13,042 bases of DNA from Nostoc sp. CHAB 5715 (GTDB lineage Bacteria; Cyanobacteriota; Cyanobacteriia; Cyanobacteriales; Nostocaceae), in NCBI RefSeq assembly GCF_020829685.1, contig NZ_JAIVFR010000072.1, positions 1-13,042 of the forward strand, read 5' to 3'. A model generated the notes under the pieces. It was given only the letters and a program-made list of their open reading frames with translations, was not told the origin of the DNA and made no database searches. Made by a program: the position numbers and the translations under genes. Each line of letters opens with the position of its first letter. Within the stretch, counting starts at the first letter, position 1. Positions 1-6,313 of the stretch are shown here, one piece after another.

Positions 1-2
1 CC

Positions 3-18
3 AAAAAGTCGGGGATCT
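3..18. repeat. Half-copy of the 33-bp palindromic repeat found at 9527-9559
   Basis: Bases 3-18 match one arm of the palindrome at 9527-9559 (core AAGTCGGGGATCT) with one mismatch. The other arm, if present, lies beyond the left edge of the window. It is a dispersed intergenic repeat just upstream of the first gene. Confidence 0.6.
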
Positions 19-67
19 TGTTGTTCACAAATGATTTAGGATTACTAGATGGTATAGTAATCAACTG

Positions 68-1021
68 ATGACCGACGAACTGGAAAGAGCAGATAATGAT
101 AGCCCGTGGAAAGAAATTTTAGAAGCTTACTTTCCCCAAGCAATGCAATTTTTCTTTCCCCAAACAGCAGAACTAATTAATTGGGAACGTCCCCACGAAT
201 TTCTCGATAAGGAATTTCAACAAATCGCCCGCGAAGCAGAACTTGGTAGGAGATATGCAGATAAATTAGTTAAAGTCTGGCAAATTCAAGGACAAGAAAC
301 TTGGCTATTAATCCATGTAGAAATCCAAGCAAAATCAGAAGATACTTTTGCCGAAAGAATGTTTTCCTACAACCTGCGAATTTTTGACAGATTTGCGAAA
401 CCTGCCATGAGTTTGGCGATTTTGTGCGATACAGATCCGACATGGCGACCCAATCAATATAGTTATAATTATCCTAATACTAGGCTTAACTTTGAATTTG
501 GAACCGTCAAGCTACTGGATTATCAAAATCGTTGGACAGAATTAGAAGCCAGCGACAATCCATTTGCAACTGTAGTAATGGCGCATTTGAAGACACAGCA
601 AACAAATAAAAAGCCAGGAGAACGTAAAGCTTGGAAATTTAGCTTGATTCGCCGATTGTATGAATTAGGATTGCAAGAAAAAGATATTCGTAACCTTTAC
701 CGATTTATTGATTGGGTTATGATTTTACCAAAAGCCTTGGAAGCAGAATTTTGGCAAGAGTTTAAGCAATTTGAGCAGGAGCGGACTATGAGCTACATTA
801 CCACAGGCGAACGCATTGGTTACGAGCGGGGAAAACAGGAACAAGGACAAACACTCGTGTTACGGCAACTACAAAAACGGGTAGGAGAGTTACCACAAGA
901 GGTTCGGGGGCGCATTCAAACTCTTTCCCTAGAGCAATTAGAAGCACTTGGTGAGGCTTTATTGGATTTTACAACCCTTGAGGATTTACTTAACTGGTTG
1001 GAAGCAAATCAAACAATGTAG
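68..1021 (+). CDS. Rpn/DUF4351-family PD-(D/E)XK nuclease-like protein
   Basis: The 317-residue protein has the layout of the cyanobacterial Rpn (recombination-promoting nuclease, transposase_31-related) family. Residues about 15-240 carry the PD-(D/E)XK-type core: D65 in ADKLVKV, then a strand ending in HVEIQ (E85, Q87), the E-x-Q variant of the usual E-x-K. Residues about 263-312 form a DUF4351 tail (LRQLQKRVGELP ... LEDLLNWL), common in cyanobacteria. Family members are thought to be DNA endonucleases that stimulate recombination, acting in the cytoplasm; the exact role here is unknown. The start at 68 gives the full N-terminus (MTDELERADNDSPWKEILE). I see no strong ribosome-binding site, which is common in cyanobacteria. 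It is monocistronic, with repeats on both sides. Such genes occur in many paralogous copies, so this is not a marker of a specific system. Confidence 0.85.
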   Translation: MTDELERADNDSPWKEILEAYFPQAMQFFFPQTAELINWERPHEFLDKEFQQIAREAELGRRYADKLVKVWQIQGQETWLLIHVEIQAKSEDTFAERMFSYNLRIFDRFAKPAMSLAILCDTDPTWRPNQYSYNYPNTRLNFEFGTVKLLDYQNRWTELEASDNPFATVVMAHLKTQQTNKKPGERKAWKFSLIRRLYELGLQEKDIRNLYRFIDWVMILPKALEAEFWQEFKQFEQERTMSYITTGERIGYERGKQEQGQTLVLRQLQKRVGELPQEVRGRIQTLSLEQLEALGEALLDFTTLEDLLNWLEANQTM

Positions 1022-1088
1022 AATATTTCTTAATGGAAATAGTTCAGGACTTACGAAACTGGCACACATATCTTCTGATATAAGAGTC

Positions 1089-1311
1089 ATATCATGTCCG
1101 GCAAATTGCTTATGATAAGTCAAAAGCGAGTGCAACGAAGTGGAGCGAACGCGAGTGCGTCTCGTAAGAGAAGCAATTCCCTTGGACTCTGCGATTGCTT
1201 CACTTCGTACCCTTCTCCTGACGGAGACGCTGCGCGTAGCTTGCTTCCCCGTAGGGGTACGGGAACGCTAAGAACGAACGCAATTGACTTGTGTTCAACC
1301 GGACATGATAT
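1089..1311. mobile_element. MITE-like element with 13-bp terminal inverted repeats
   Basis: ATATCATGTCCGG at 1089-1101 is the exact reverse complement of 1299-1311. The ends bracket 197 bp rich in GC-containing short inverted repeats, including the GGAGACGCTGCGCGTAG-type block frequent in Nostoc-like genomes. It encodes no transposase, so it would need one supplied in trans. I found no clear target-site duplication, so it may instead be a composite of dispersed palindromic repeats. Confidence 0.5.
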
Positions 1312-1347
1312 CAAGGGTCAAAGGCCAAAAATCAAGTTTTAAAAATT

Positions 1348-1378
1348 AAAGCCTGTATTCATTACTGAATCAGGCTTT
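1348..1378 (-). terminator. Hairpin terminator after the pentapeptide-repeat gene
   Basis: AAAGCCTG (1348-1355) pairs with CAGGCTTT (1371-1378), and ATTCA (1357-1361) with TGAAT (1366-1370), leaving a bulged T1356 and the loop TTAC. Read on the minus strand it lies 42 bp past the stop at 1420 and is followed by TTTAATTTTT, as expected for intrinsic termination. The plus-strand exit is also T-rich, so it may work in both directions. Confidence 0.65.
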
Positions 1379-1419
1379 TGATGTTTATTAATACATTTGC
1401 ACAGAGAACTTCATTTTAA

Positions 1420-2012
1420 TCACTGAACAGTGAATCCTTCTGGTCTGATTGCATCTTCCAAATCAACCCCCATCAGGTTAACCCCCTGGATGTTTGCATT
1501 TGTGAGATTTGTCTTTTCCAAATCTGCGCCCTGTAGGTTAGCGGCTTGCAGGTTTGCTCCCAGCAGGTTAGCTTTCTCTAGGTCTGCATCAAATAGGTTG
1601 GCTCCCACAAGGTTTGCTCCCGAAAGGTTACCTTGCCTAAATCTGCTCCTTGAAAGTTTGCCCCTTGTAAATTTGTTTGCTGTAAGTTAGCCCTTTCTAA
1701 GTCTGCATCTTGTAAGTTAGCACCCTCCAAGTTTGCCGCTTGCAGATTTGCGTCCTTTAGCATTGCTCCAGTTAGATTACATCCGGCACATTCATTGGTT
1801 TGTAATAAACGTCTAACGTTTGCTGCTACAGACACTATTGGCGATGTAACCGGAGATATTACTGGTGCTGGTTCAGATGCCGTGGGTATGGATGGTGTTA
1901 GTGTTTGAGCTTTAACACTAGGCTGGTCAAGGAGCGAAAATGCTGCTACAAGTACCAGAAATACTGCTGTTACGATCCACTGAGTTAATTTTTTTGGATT
2001 TGGTTTATTCAT
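1420..2012 (-). pseudogene. Exported pentapeptide-repeat protein, broken by a one-base frameshift
   Basis: Read from the ATG at 2012, preceded by a good AGGAAGGA ribosome-binding site, the protein begins with a signal peptide (NPKKLTQWIV..., hydrophobic stretch, VKA-Q cleavage site), then a Pro/Ser/Thr-rich linker, then A(N/D)LXX pentapeptide repeats starting at NECAGCNLTGA. Around 1630-1634 the frame shifts. The upstream frame turns into a non-repeat tail (VTFREQTLWEPT...) and stops at 1578, while the repeats resume perfectly in another frame (GNLSGANLVGANLF...) to the stop at 1420. Restoring one base near GGCAAGGTAACC gives about 197 residues with some 22 repeats, the right-handed beta-helix fold. 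The location would be periplasm or thylakoid lumen; the function of such proteins is mostly unknown. Only one lesion is visible, so it may be a recent mutation or a sequencing error. The longer N-terminal extension to 2114 is not needed. Confidence 0.85.
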
Positions 2013-2259
2013 TAGTTCCTTCCTATGGTGATTCGTAGTGCTGGGCTTGCTTTTATAAGAGCCATCAATAATGTGCTTTATTCTTACTTTAGATAAATTG
2101 ATTGATAACATCAAATATTATTTTAATTCCAATTGATAAATTCAAGTGATTAAAAAATCTTTTTGGATGGGAAGCGATCGCTGATTTTTTTGGTTACATC
2201 AGGGAGATAGCACCCATCAAGAATTTCAAGTTTTCAGATCGGGTGCGATCGCCTCATAC

Positions 2260-2934
2260 CTAATTAGAAAGCATTGCCAGACTAGGTAAAAGTCGATATG
2301 ATTCACTTTTAATTAAGATAGAGAGTCCCAAGTAAATTAAGACAAAGGGGAAGATTTTCCGACCGAAGCGAGTTAAAATGGGAGCCATGAGAGGGTTACG
2401 AGTCAGGTTGTAAGAGAGTAAGCACCACACCCCAACAGTGAAATAGCAAACACACAGAATTATACCTATACTTGGAAGATTGCTACTGGCAAACAACGGT
2501 ACATAGATCCCAATGTTGTTTCCTCCATTGGCAATGGTGACAGCAGAAACGCGGTACGTTTGAGGATCGCGGATGGTTGCTAATAGTGATTTCTTCTGGC
2601 GTTCAGATTTGACAGGAGAGGTTAAGTCAATTGACACAGCTTGCACTGTCTCTTGTTCGTTTTCTCGGCTGATAAGATTACTGATACCAATGGCGATGGG
2701 AAGCAAACCTAGTAACCCAATCCAGGTGCTGGGAATAATCAGACCGCCCAAGAAACCAGGGAGACTAGCGCATACTAAGGCAGTGAATCCCAGAAATTCA
2801 CCAATAATAATATGCTTAGGACGAAAGCTGCGATTGACTTTTCCGAAGAAAGCTGTCAAATATAAATTGTCGTCAAAGGTGGTTGCAAAAGCGACAGAGA
2901 TTCCAATAATTAATGTACTAATTAGCCAACTCAT
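2260..2934 (-). CDS. Cadmium resistance transporter family protein (CadD-like)
   Basis: This 224-residue integral membrane protein matches the CadD-type cadmium resistance family in length and plan: about six hydrophobic segments (near residues 3-20, 42-66, 70-88, 128-149, 154-177 and 192-208). The N-terminal helix ends in the family-type TTFDDN (residues 19-23), and ANGGNNIGIY (135-144) opens the second half. Between the halves lies a polar cytoplasmic-looking loop (about 89-125, rich in E, Q, K and R). Members export Cd2+ or related cations, or are only inferred to do so; substrate cannot be read from sequence. It stands 248 bp upstream of the pentapeptide gene on the same strand, with two HIP1 octamers between them, so co-transcription is uncertain. 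No ArsR/CadC-type metal regulator is nearby. The ribosome-binding site is weak (GAGCAAG). Confidence 0.85.
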   Translation of the reverse strand: MSWLISTLIIGISVAFATTFDDNLYLTAFFGKVNRSFRPKHIIIGEFLGFTALVCASLPGFLGGLIIPSTWIGLLGLLPIAIGISNLISRENEQETVQAVSIDLTSPVKSERQKKSLLATIRDPQTYRVSAVTIANGGNNIGIYVPLFASSNLPSIGIILCVCYFTVGVWCLLSYNLTRNPLMAPILTRFGRKIFPFVLIYLGLSILIKSESYRLLPSLAMLSN

Positions 2935-3296
2935 AATTCTTGCTCACGATAATTCAATGCTGTTTGTCCTAGTCCTTCTCTGAATCCTCAATGTTAGAGC
3001 AGTTCAGAAGATTTTGTGACTTTTTTACCTAACGACAACCGATCGCAGTTCGTTAGTCATTAGCGAGTTTCCCAGTTTTTAGAAGCTATCGCCTCTAATC
3101 GAATTGGTGATTTTTGTTCTCAGCAAGATACCTTGGGAGTTCATGAACTAAATATTAGGGCTTACAACCAAATAAGAGCAAATACTCTTGTTTTTTAAAA
3201 CGATAAATAAAAGTGATTAATAACTTTACCAATATGTTTGCCTCGTTTCCTCGTTCATCTGCTTTGCATGGGAATGCATTCATCGAAAGCGGCGGG

Positions 3297-3323
3297 AAAC
3301 TCCAGAGAGCAAGTGGCGTGGAG
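3297..3323. repeat. 27-bp direct repeat, copy 1
   Basis: This block (core CTCCAGAGAGCAAGTGGCGT) recurs at 3436-3462 with a single A-to-T change. The 112 bp between the copies are built of GGGCATTGGGCAT and its complement, so the arrangement looks like an insertion that duplicated its target, or a segmental duplication. Confidence 0.75.
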
Positions 3324-3433
3324 AGGGACAGTCGCCCCGCCGCTTGGGGCATTGGGCATAGGGCATTGGTAATTTCTTCCCCATGCCCTATACTTCGACT
3401 ACGCTCAGTACAAGTGCCCCATTCCCCATGCCC

Positions 3434-3467
3434 AAAAACTCCAGAGAGCATGTGGCGTGGAGTTTTT
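3434..3467 (+). terminator. Terminator-like hairpin without an adjacent upstream gene
   Basis: AAAAACTCCA (3434-3443) is the exact reverse complement of TGGAGTTTTT (3458-3467), with a 14-nt loop. An A-tract/T-tract stem fits a bidirectional intrinsic terminator, yet no gene ends nearby: the CadD gene starts about 500 bp to the left on the minus strand, and the CNB gene starts 280 bp to the right. It could insulate the CNB gene or be only a repeat. Confidence 0.4.
3436..3462. repeat. 27-bp direct repeat, copy 2
   Basis: Second copy of the block at 3297-3323, with one mismatch. This copy lies inside a longer palindrome (AAAAACTCCA ... TGGAGTTTTT, 3434-3467); copy 1 lacks the outer T-run. Confidence 0.75.
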
Positions 3468-3749
3468 CATTGAGACTCTGACTCAATGTCTGACGCGAAG
3501 CAGCAGCCCTAATCAGCGACAGAGCATGGGAACAAGAGAATACCTAATACTGAGCTATTGTTTGAGAAGCTTCTGTGCGTAGTTTACCGCCGTAGGCATC
3601 GCTCCTATTGAAGAGATGCTAAGTGGTTTTCTGTTGGTAAAGTTTAAGATATTCTTGACGGCTAGCGTTCAACATCGGTTAATATGACTAATCGCGCCCT
3701 GGCTTAAGTTTTAAAATTTACAGTAATGTTTGATATTTAACTTGTAATT

Positions 3750-4190
3750 ATGCTAACCAGTGTTGACCGTTTATTATTTGTCCGGCGAGTCCCAATTTTT
3801 AAGGAATTGCGGGATGATTTTATTGTGCGGCTCACTTCAGTAATGAACGAATTGTCATTTCCAGCTAATTACACCATCTTTCGCCAGGGAGAAGAAGGGC
3901 GATCGCTCTATATTGTTGTGTCAGGCCGAGTTAAAGTTCACATCGGAAATAAACTACTTGCAGAGGTGGATCAGGGAAAATACTTTGGTGAAATGGCAGT
4001 ATTTGATACTCAACCTCGTTCTGCCACTGCAACGACTTTGGAACCTTGCGAATTTTTGGAACTGACCCAAGAGCAGCTGTATGATGCGATCGAAGAAACT
4101 CCCGAAATTGCGGTGAATATCATTCGTGAGTTATCCCGTCTGATTCGTAAGTTGAATAATGATATGAATATAAATGGTATGAAAACTTAA
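3750..4190 (+). CDS. Stand-alone cyclic nucleotide-binding (CNB) domain protein
   Basis: The 146-residue protein is essentially one CNB domain (about residues 12-125): FRQGEEGRSLYIVVSGRVKV for the beta-barrel, and the phosphate-binding cassette FGEMAVFDTQPRSATA at 79-94. E81 (ribose) and R90 (phosphate) are nine residues apart, the spacing of the PKA cassette, so cAMP binding is plausible. After a short helical tail (118-138) the protein ends. There is no helix-turn-helix, kinase, channel or transporter domain, so it is not a CRP-type regulator. It would be a cytoplasmic cAMP-sensing module that acts on an unseen partner. A HIP1 octamer lies inside the gene at 3899. No strong ribosome-binding site precedes the ATG. 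It is monocistronic, followed by a MITE-like repeat. Confidence 0.85.
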   Translation: MLTSVDRLLFVRRVPIFKELRDDFIVRLTSVMNELSFPANYTIFRQGEEGRSLYIVVSGRVKVHIGNKLLAEVDQGKYFGEMAVFDTQPRSATATTLEPCEFLELTQEQLYDAIEETPEIAVNIIRELSRLIRKLNNDMNINGMKT

Positions 4191-4229
4191 GAATAGAGTT
4201 TAAAAAAGTAGCGAAAATCTCTTTTTACC

Positions 4230-4378
4230 CAGGACTTACGCAGCGATGATTAGTCATTGCGAGCGGAACGCAGTCAAGCGTTGCAATCCCAGTCTTGACG
4301 AGATTGCAACTCTAAGAGACGCACTCGCGTTCGCAACGCTTGCAATGACGAAAGTACGTTGCCTTTGCGTAAGTCCTG
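4230..4378. mobile_element. MITE-like element with 13-bp terminal inverted repeats
   Basis: CAGGACTTACGCA (4230-4242) and TGCGTAAGTCCTG (4366-4378) are exact reverse complements. Inside, a second imperfect inverted pair, GTCATTGCGAGCG (from 4253) and CGCTTGCAATGAC (to 4350), nests within the first. At 149 bp with no coding capacity it fits a miniature inverted-repeat element. The solo motif at 1047 shares its end sequence. No clean target duplication is seen. Confidence 0.6.
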
Positions 4379-4585
4379 CTAAAGAAAAAAGCGTGTCAGT
4401 GTATAATATCGTCTTGGCGTGGTTACCGTTCTAAATCACCTGCTATTTTGCCAATTCCTGGTGCTAGTAACGCAAGGCGAAAGTCACGCATTCACGCATT
4501 CAAAAGTATTATAGAATAAGCTCTTTAGAGATTTTAAATGGTTGCTCTATTTACGCCGTGGCGTGCTAGTACCTTTATCAACCCG

Positions 4586-4619
4586 ATACATTAAAAAAAA
4601 ACGATTTTTTTTAATGTAT
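4586..4619. terminator. Perfect 15-bp A/T-tract hairpin upstream of EndoU gene
   Basis: Bases 4586-4600 (ATACATTAAAAAAAA) pair exactly with 4605-4619, loop ACGA. The A8/T8 arms fit a bidirectional intrinsic terminator, although the stem is almost free of GC. It sits 59 bp before the EndoU start and may block read-through from the left or, given its closeness to the putative -10, affect the promoter. Confidence 0.45.
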
Positions 4620-4677
4620 GCTATCCCTTAAATTAAACTTGATATAGTATGTCATCTAAGTAATTAATCTAAAAATT

Positions 4678-5514
4678 ATGCAGCCAAATACTCTAACCAA
4701 TAAGTCAAAGCAGATGGTAAATGTGTTTACTTTTTTGCTACTGGTTTCCTCATTTTGCTGGCAAAATTCAGTGAAGGCGCAGTCTCAGTCAAATACGCAA
4801 CTTCTGCCGTTTTTTGATAATGTAGATAACCCGGTTCCTGTTCGTTTCCCCGCAGGGCAACAGGCAGATATCACACCACCTCCACCGTTGCTAAATCCTT
4901 TTGACAAGGCTGTACTAAAACTCTGCGGCCCTATTGGTACAAGAGTTAGTTCTAATAATTTTAAACAATTGTTATCTTATTACCCAGATGTGTTGCAGAA
5001 ACTTCAACAAGCTAGCGGCGGTGAACTGCGTCCTGGACGTAATAATAAAGCACAATTTATCGAAGATTTAACCAATGTTTGGTTCCAACGTCGAGGATTT
5101 GAGCATATATTTTGTGGTGAAATATATAACGCCAATGATATTGGTGGTTTACATTTTCACGGCAGATATTTACAACTACAAAATGAAGGAATAGGCGGAC
5201 GGTTGCCAAATAATCAGGGACGAGAGGAAGTTGTTCCTGGAGTCATTTATACAATGGGTGTAGTAATTAAGCAGAAAAATAGGACAGTAACAGATGTTAT
5301 CAAAGGCTATGGCTACCTCAGCAATGCTGAAGAAATGCTTTTAGATGCCACCAAAATATTTAAACTCCAAGGTAATAATGAGGGAGCGTGTATTTATAAT
5401 GTACGTGACCGAGAAACAGGTCAATCCTTTCCTACAGTTTTTGTTAGGAAAGAAAAAGCAATCATTACCTATTATCCTGATGCTACTCCTCAAGGTGCAA
5501 AATGTAAAATTTAA
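4678..5514 (+). CDS. Secreted EndoU-family endoribonuclease
   Basis: The 278-residue protein starts with a signal peptide (positive MQPNTLTNKSK, hydrophobic VNVFTFLLLVSSFCW, VKA-Q cleavage after residue 34), then a Pro-rich linker (51-73), then an EndoU domain (about 75-278). The family's first histidine block is clear: RRGFEHIFCGE with H143, as in XendoU SGFEH. The second is IGGLHFHGRYLQL with H159 and H161, as in XendoU GFHNW. A C-terminal block AIITYYPDA (261-269) resembles the bacterial EndoU ending. The third catalytic residue (Lys in XendoU) cannot be fixed by eye; K209 and T264 are candidates. EndoU enzymes cut RNA at uridines, leaving 2',3'-cyclic phosphates. After cleavage four cysteines remain (83, 146, 238, 277), fitting an exported disulfide-bonded protein. 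It is free-standing: no CDI/polymorphic-toxin delivery domain, and no evident immunity gene beside it. Confidence 0.85.
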   Translation: MQPNTLTNKSKQMVNVFTFLLLVSSFCWQNSVKAQSQSNTQLLPFFDNVDNPVPVRFPAGQQADITPPPPLLNPFDKAVLKLCGPIGTRVSSNNFKQLLSYYPDVLQKLQQASGGELRPGRNNKAQFIEDLTNVWFQRRGFEHIFCGEIYNANDIGGLHFHGRYLQLQNEGIGGRLPNNQGREEVVPGVIYTMGVVIKQKNRTVTDVIKGYGYLSNAEEMLLDATKIFKLQGNNEGACIYNVRDRETGQSFPTVFVRKEKAIITYYPDATPQGAKCKI

Positions 5515-5713
5515 AATTTCTAGATTGTCTGCAATAAGCGTATAGAGAAAAGACATGATCTTAGAAACACACCGCTTGCTAATGCGTGACTTTGTAGAGG
5601 CAGATTGGCAGGCGGTTTTTACCAAGCCCCGTTGGGGCGGGTGTAGGGGTGTAGGGGGGACAACTAGCCCCAACCACCCGCATCGTCATTTGCCCAGCAA
5701 TAGAAGGGCAACC

Positions 5714-5746
5714 GTGTTGGACGGGGTTTCAATCCCCGTCCAACAC
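5714..5746. repeat. 13-bp-stem hairpin inside the insertion
   Basis: GTGTTGGACGGGG (5714-5726) pairs exactly with CCCCGTCCAACAC (5734-5746) around the loop TTTCAAT. The loop context GGTTTCAATCCCC recalls cyanobacterial CRISPR repeats, but there is only one copy. Confidence 0.7.
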
Positions 5747-5777
5747 CTTAAACCCTTAAACCCTTAAACCCTTATAC
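5746..5777. repeat. CCTTAAAC octamer tandem array
   Basis: Three perfect CCTTAAAC units (5746-5769) are followed by the variant CCTTATAC (5770-5777). The in-frame stop that ends the first GNAT fragment lies in this array. Confidence 0.75.
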
Positions 5778-6313
5778 CCCTAATGAACTATCAATCCGAT
5801 CCTTTGTACTTGCGTTACAACTATTGGACGCATCGCACACAGAAGGATGTTTGTGAGTTTGTCCAGATGTTTATTGGTCAGCAAAAAGAGCAACCAAGAA
5901 CAAAGTTTCAGTTAGCTATTATCCTCAAAGCAGAAAATCAGCTTATTGGTAATTGTGGTATCCGTGTAAACGACCCGGAAATGCAAGAAGCAAATATCGG
6001 CTATGAATTAAACACTCAGTATTGGGGACAAGGTTATGCAACAGAAGCAGCACAAGCCATTTTAAAGTTCGGCTTTGAAGAACTGAGAATGAACCGTATC
6101 TGGTCTTGGTGTGTTGCACAGAATATTGCTTCTGTAAGGGTATTAGAAAAAATTGGTATGCGTCGTGAGGGTCATCTGCAAGAAAAAGAATTAATCAAAG
6201 GCAGATGGTACGACAATTTTCTTTACGCTATCCTTGACCATGAGTGGAAAGCATAGCGGCTAGCGATCGGTTCTTCAACTTGTTATGTAGTTTTCATTTT
6301 GAGAATTTTGGCA

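Larger units (their letters stand above)
1022..1419. other. Repeat-rich intergenic region
   Basis: This 398-bp gap holds no convincing gene. It contains a solo CAGGACTTACG motif (about 1047-1057) that matches the ends of the element at 4230-4378, a MITE-like element (1089-1311), and a terminator hairpin (1348-1378). The 82-codon open frame inside the repeat has no family resemblance. Confidence 0.7.
2935..3749. other. 815-bp intergenic region with duplicated block and hairpins
   Basis: No gene is supported here. The two overlapping open frames near 3155-3473 lie inside repeats. The region contains the two 27-bp direct copies at 3297-3323 and 3436-3462, a block between them made of inverted GGGCAT/ATGCCC motifs, a CTTCGACTACGCTCAGT dispersed repeat (3391-3413), and a terminator-like hairpin (3434-3467). 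Bases 2990-3150 and 3480-3749 show nothing I can name. Confidence 0.6.
4191..4677. other. 487-bp intergenic region with MITE-like element and hairpin
   Basis: It contains the inverted-repeat element 4230-4378, an unassigned stretch 4380-4585, and the hairpin 4586-4619. A TATAGT at 4643-4648, about 30 bp before the EndoU start codon, could be its -10 element, but no good -35 is visible. The 62-codon open frame at 4246-4434 is made of repeat sequence and is not a gene. Confidence 0.6.
5618..5782. mobile_element. Small repeat insertion splitting the GNAT gene
   Basis: Limits are set by protein continuity and are good to a few bases. From left to right it holds a GCCCCGTTGGGGC palindrome (5626-5638), a GGTGTAGGGGTGTAGGGG run, a 13-bp-stem hairpin (5714-5746), and an octamer array CCTTAAAC (5746-5777). 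It has no coding capacity and no clear terminal inverted repeats or target duplication. It resembles composite intergenic repeats of cyanobacteria. Confidence 0.65.
5555..6256 (+). pseudogene. RimJ/RimL-type GNAT N-acetyltransferase, split by an insertion
   Basis: The N-terminal piece (MILETHRLLMRDFVEADWQAVF, from 5555) is the standard opening of RimJ/RimL-like acetyltransferases, which should continue directly into YQSDPLYLRYNYW. Instead a repeat of about 165 bp intervenes, and the protein resumes at 5789. The downstream part holds the rest of the GNAT fold: LIGNCGIRV, the acetyl-CoA-binding loop YWGQGYATEA (Q/RxxGxA type), and the C-terminal NIASVRVLEKIGMRREG. Both halves are in the same frame, but the insertion carries an in-frame TAA at 5765-5767. 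The first ORF therefore ends there, and any product of the second part would have to start at the ATG at 5783, which has no visible ribosome-binding site and lacks strand beta-1. Probably non-functional. The undisrupted protein would be about 175 residues. The gene follows EndoU by 40 bp. Confidence 0.85.

Noticed and set aside
1094..1342. 82-codon plus-strand frame and its minus-strand counterpart at 1120-1314
   Set aside because: Both lie inside the inverted-repeat element 1089-1311, and the open frames follow from repeat composition.
1430..1690. 86-codon plus-strand frame
   Set aside because: Antisense image of the pentapeptide repeats; its RLAPxRFAP pattern is the complement of the repeat codons.
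2573..2983. 136-codon plus-strand frame
   Set aside because: Antisense to the CadD-like gene, with no domain features; the minus-strand membrane protein is the real gene.
3155..3473. Overlapping open frames on both strands
   Set aside because: Made of GGGCAT/ATGCCC repeats and the 27-bp duplicate; no ribosome-binding site or protein family resemblance.
4246..4434. 62-codon plus-strand frame
   Set aside because: Covers the MITE-like element 4230-4378; the translation is a repeat-derived peptide.
5714..5746. CRISPR-repeat-like GGTTTCAATCCCC sequence
   Set aside because: It occurs once, as the loop of a perfect hairpin, with no spacers or repeated units nearby.
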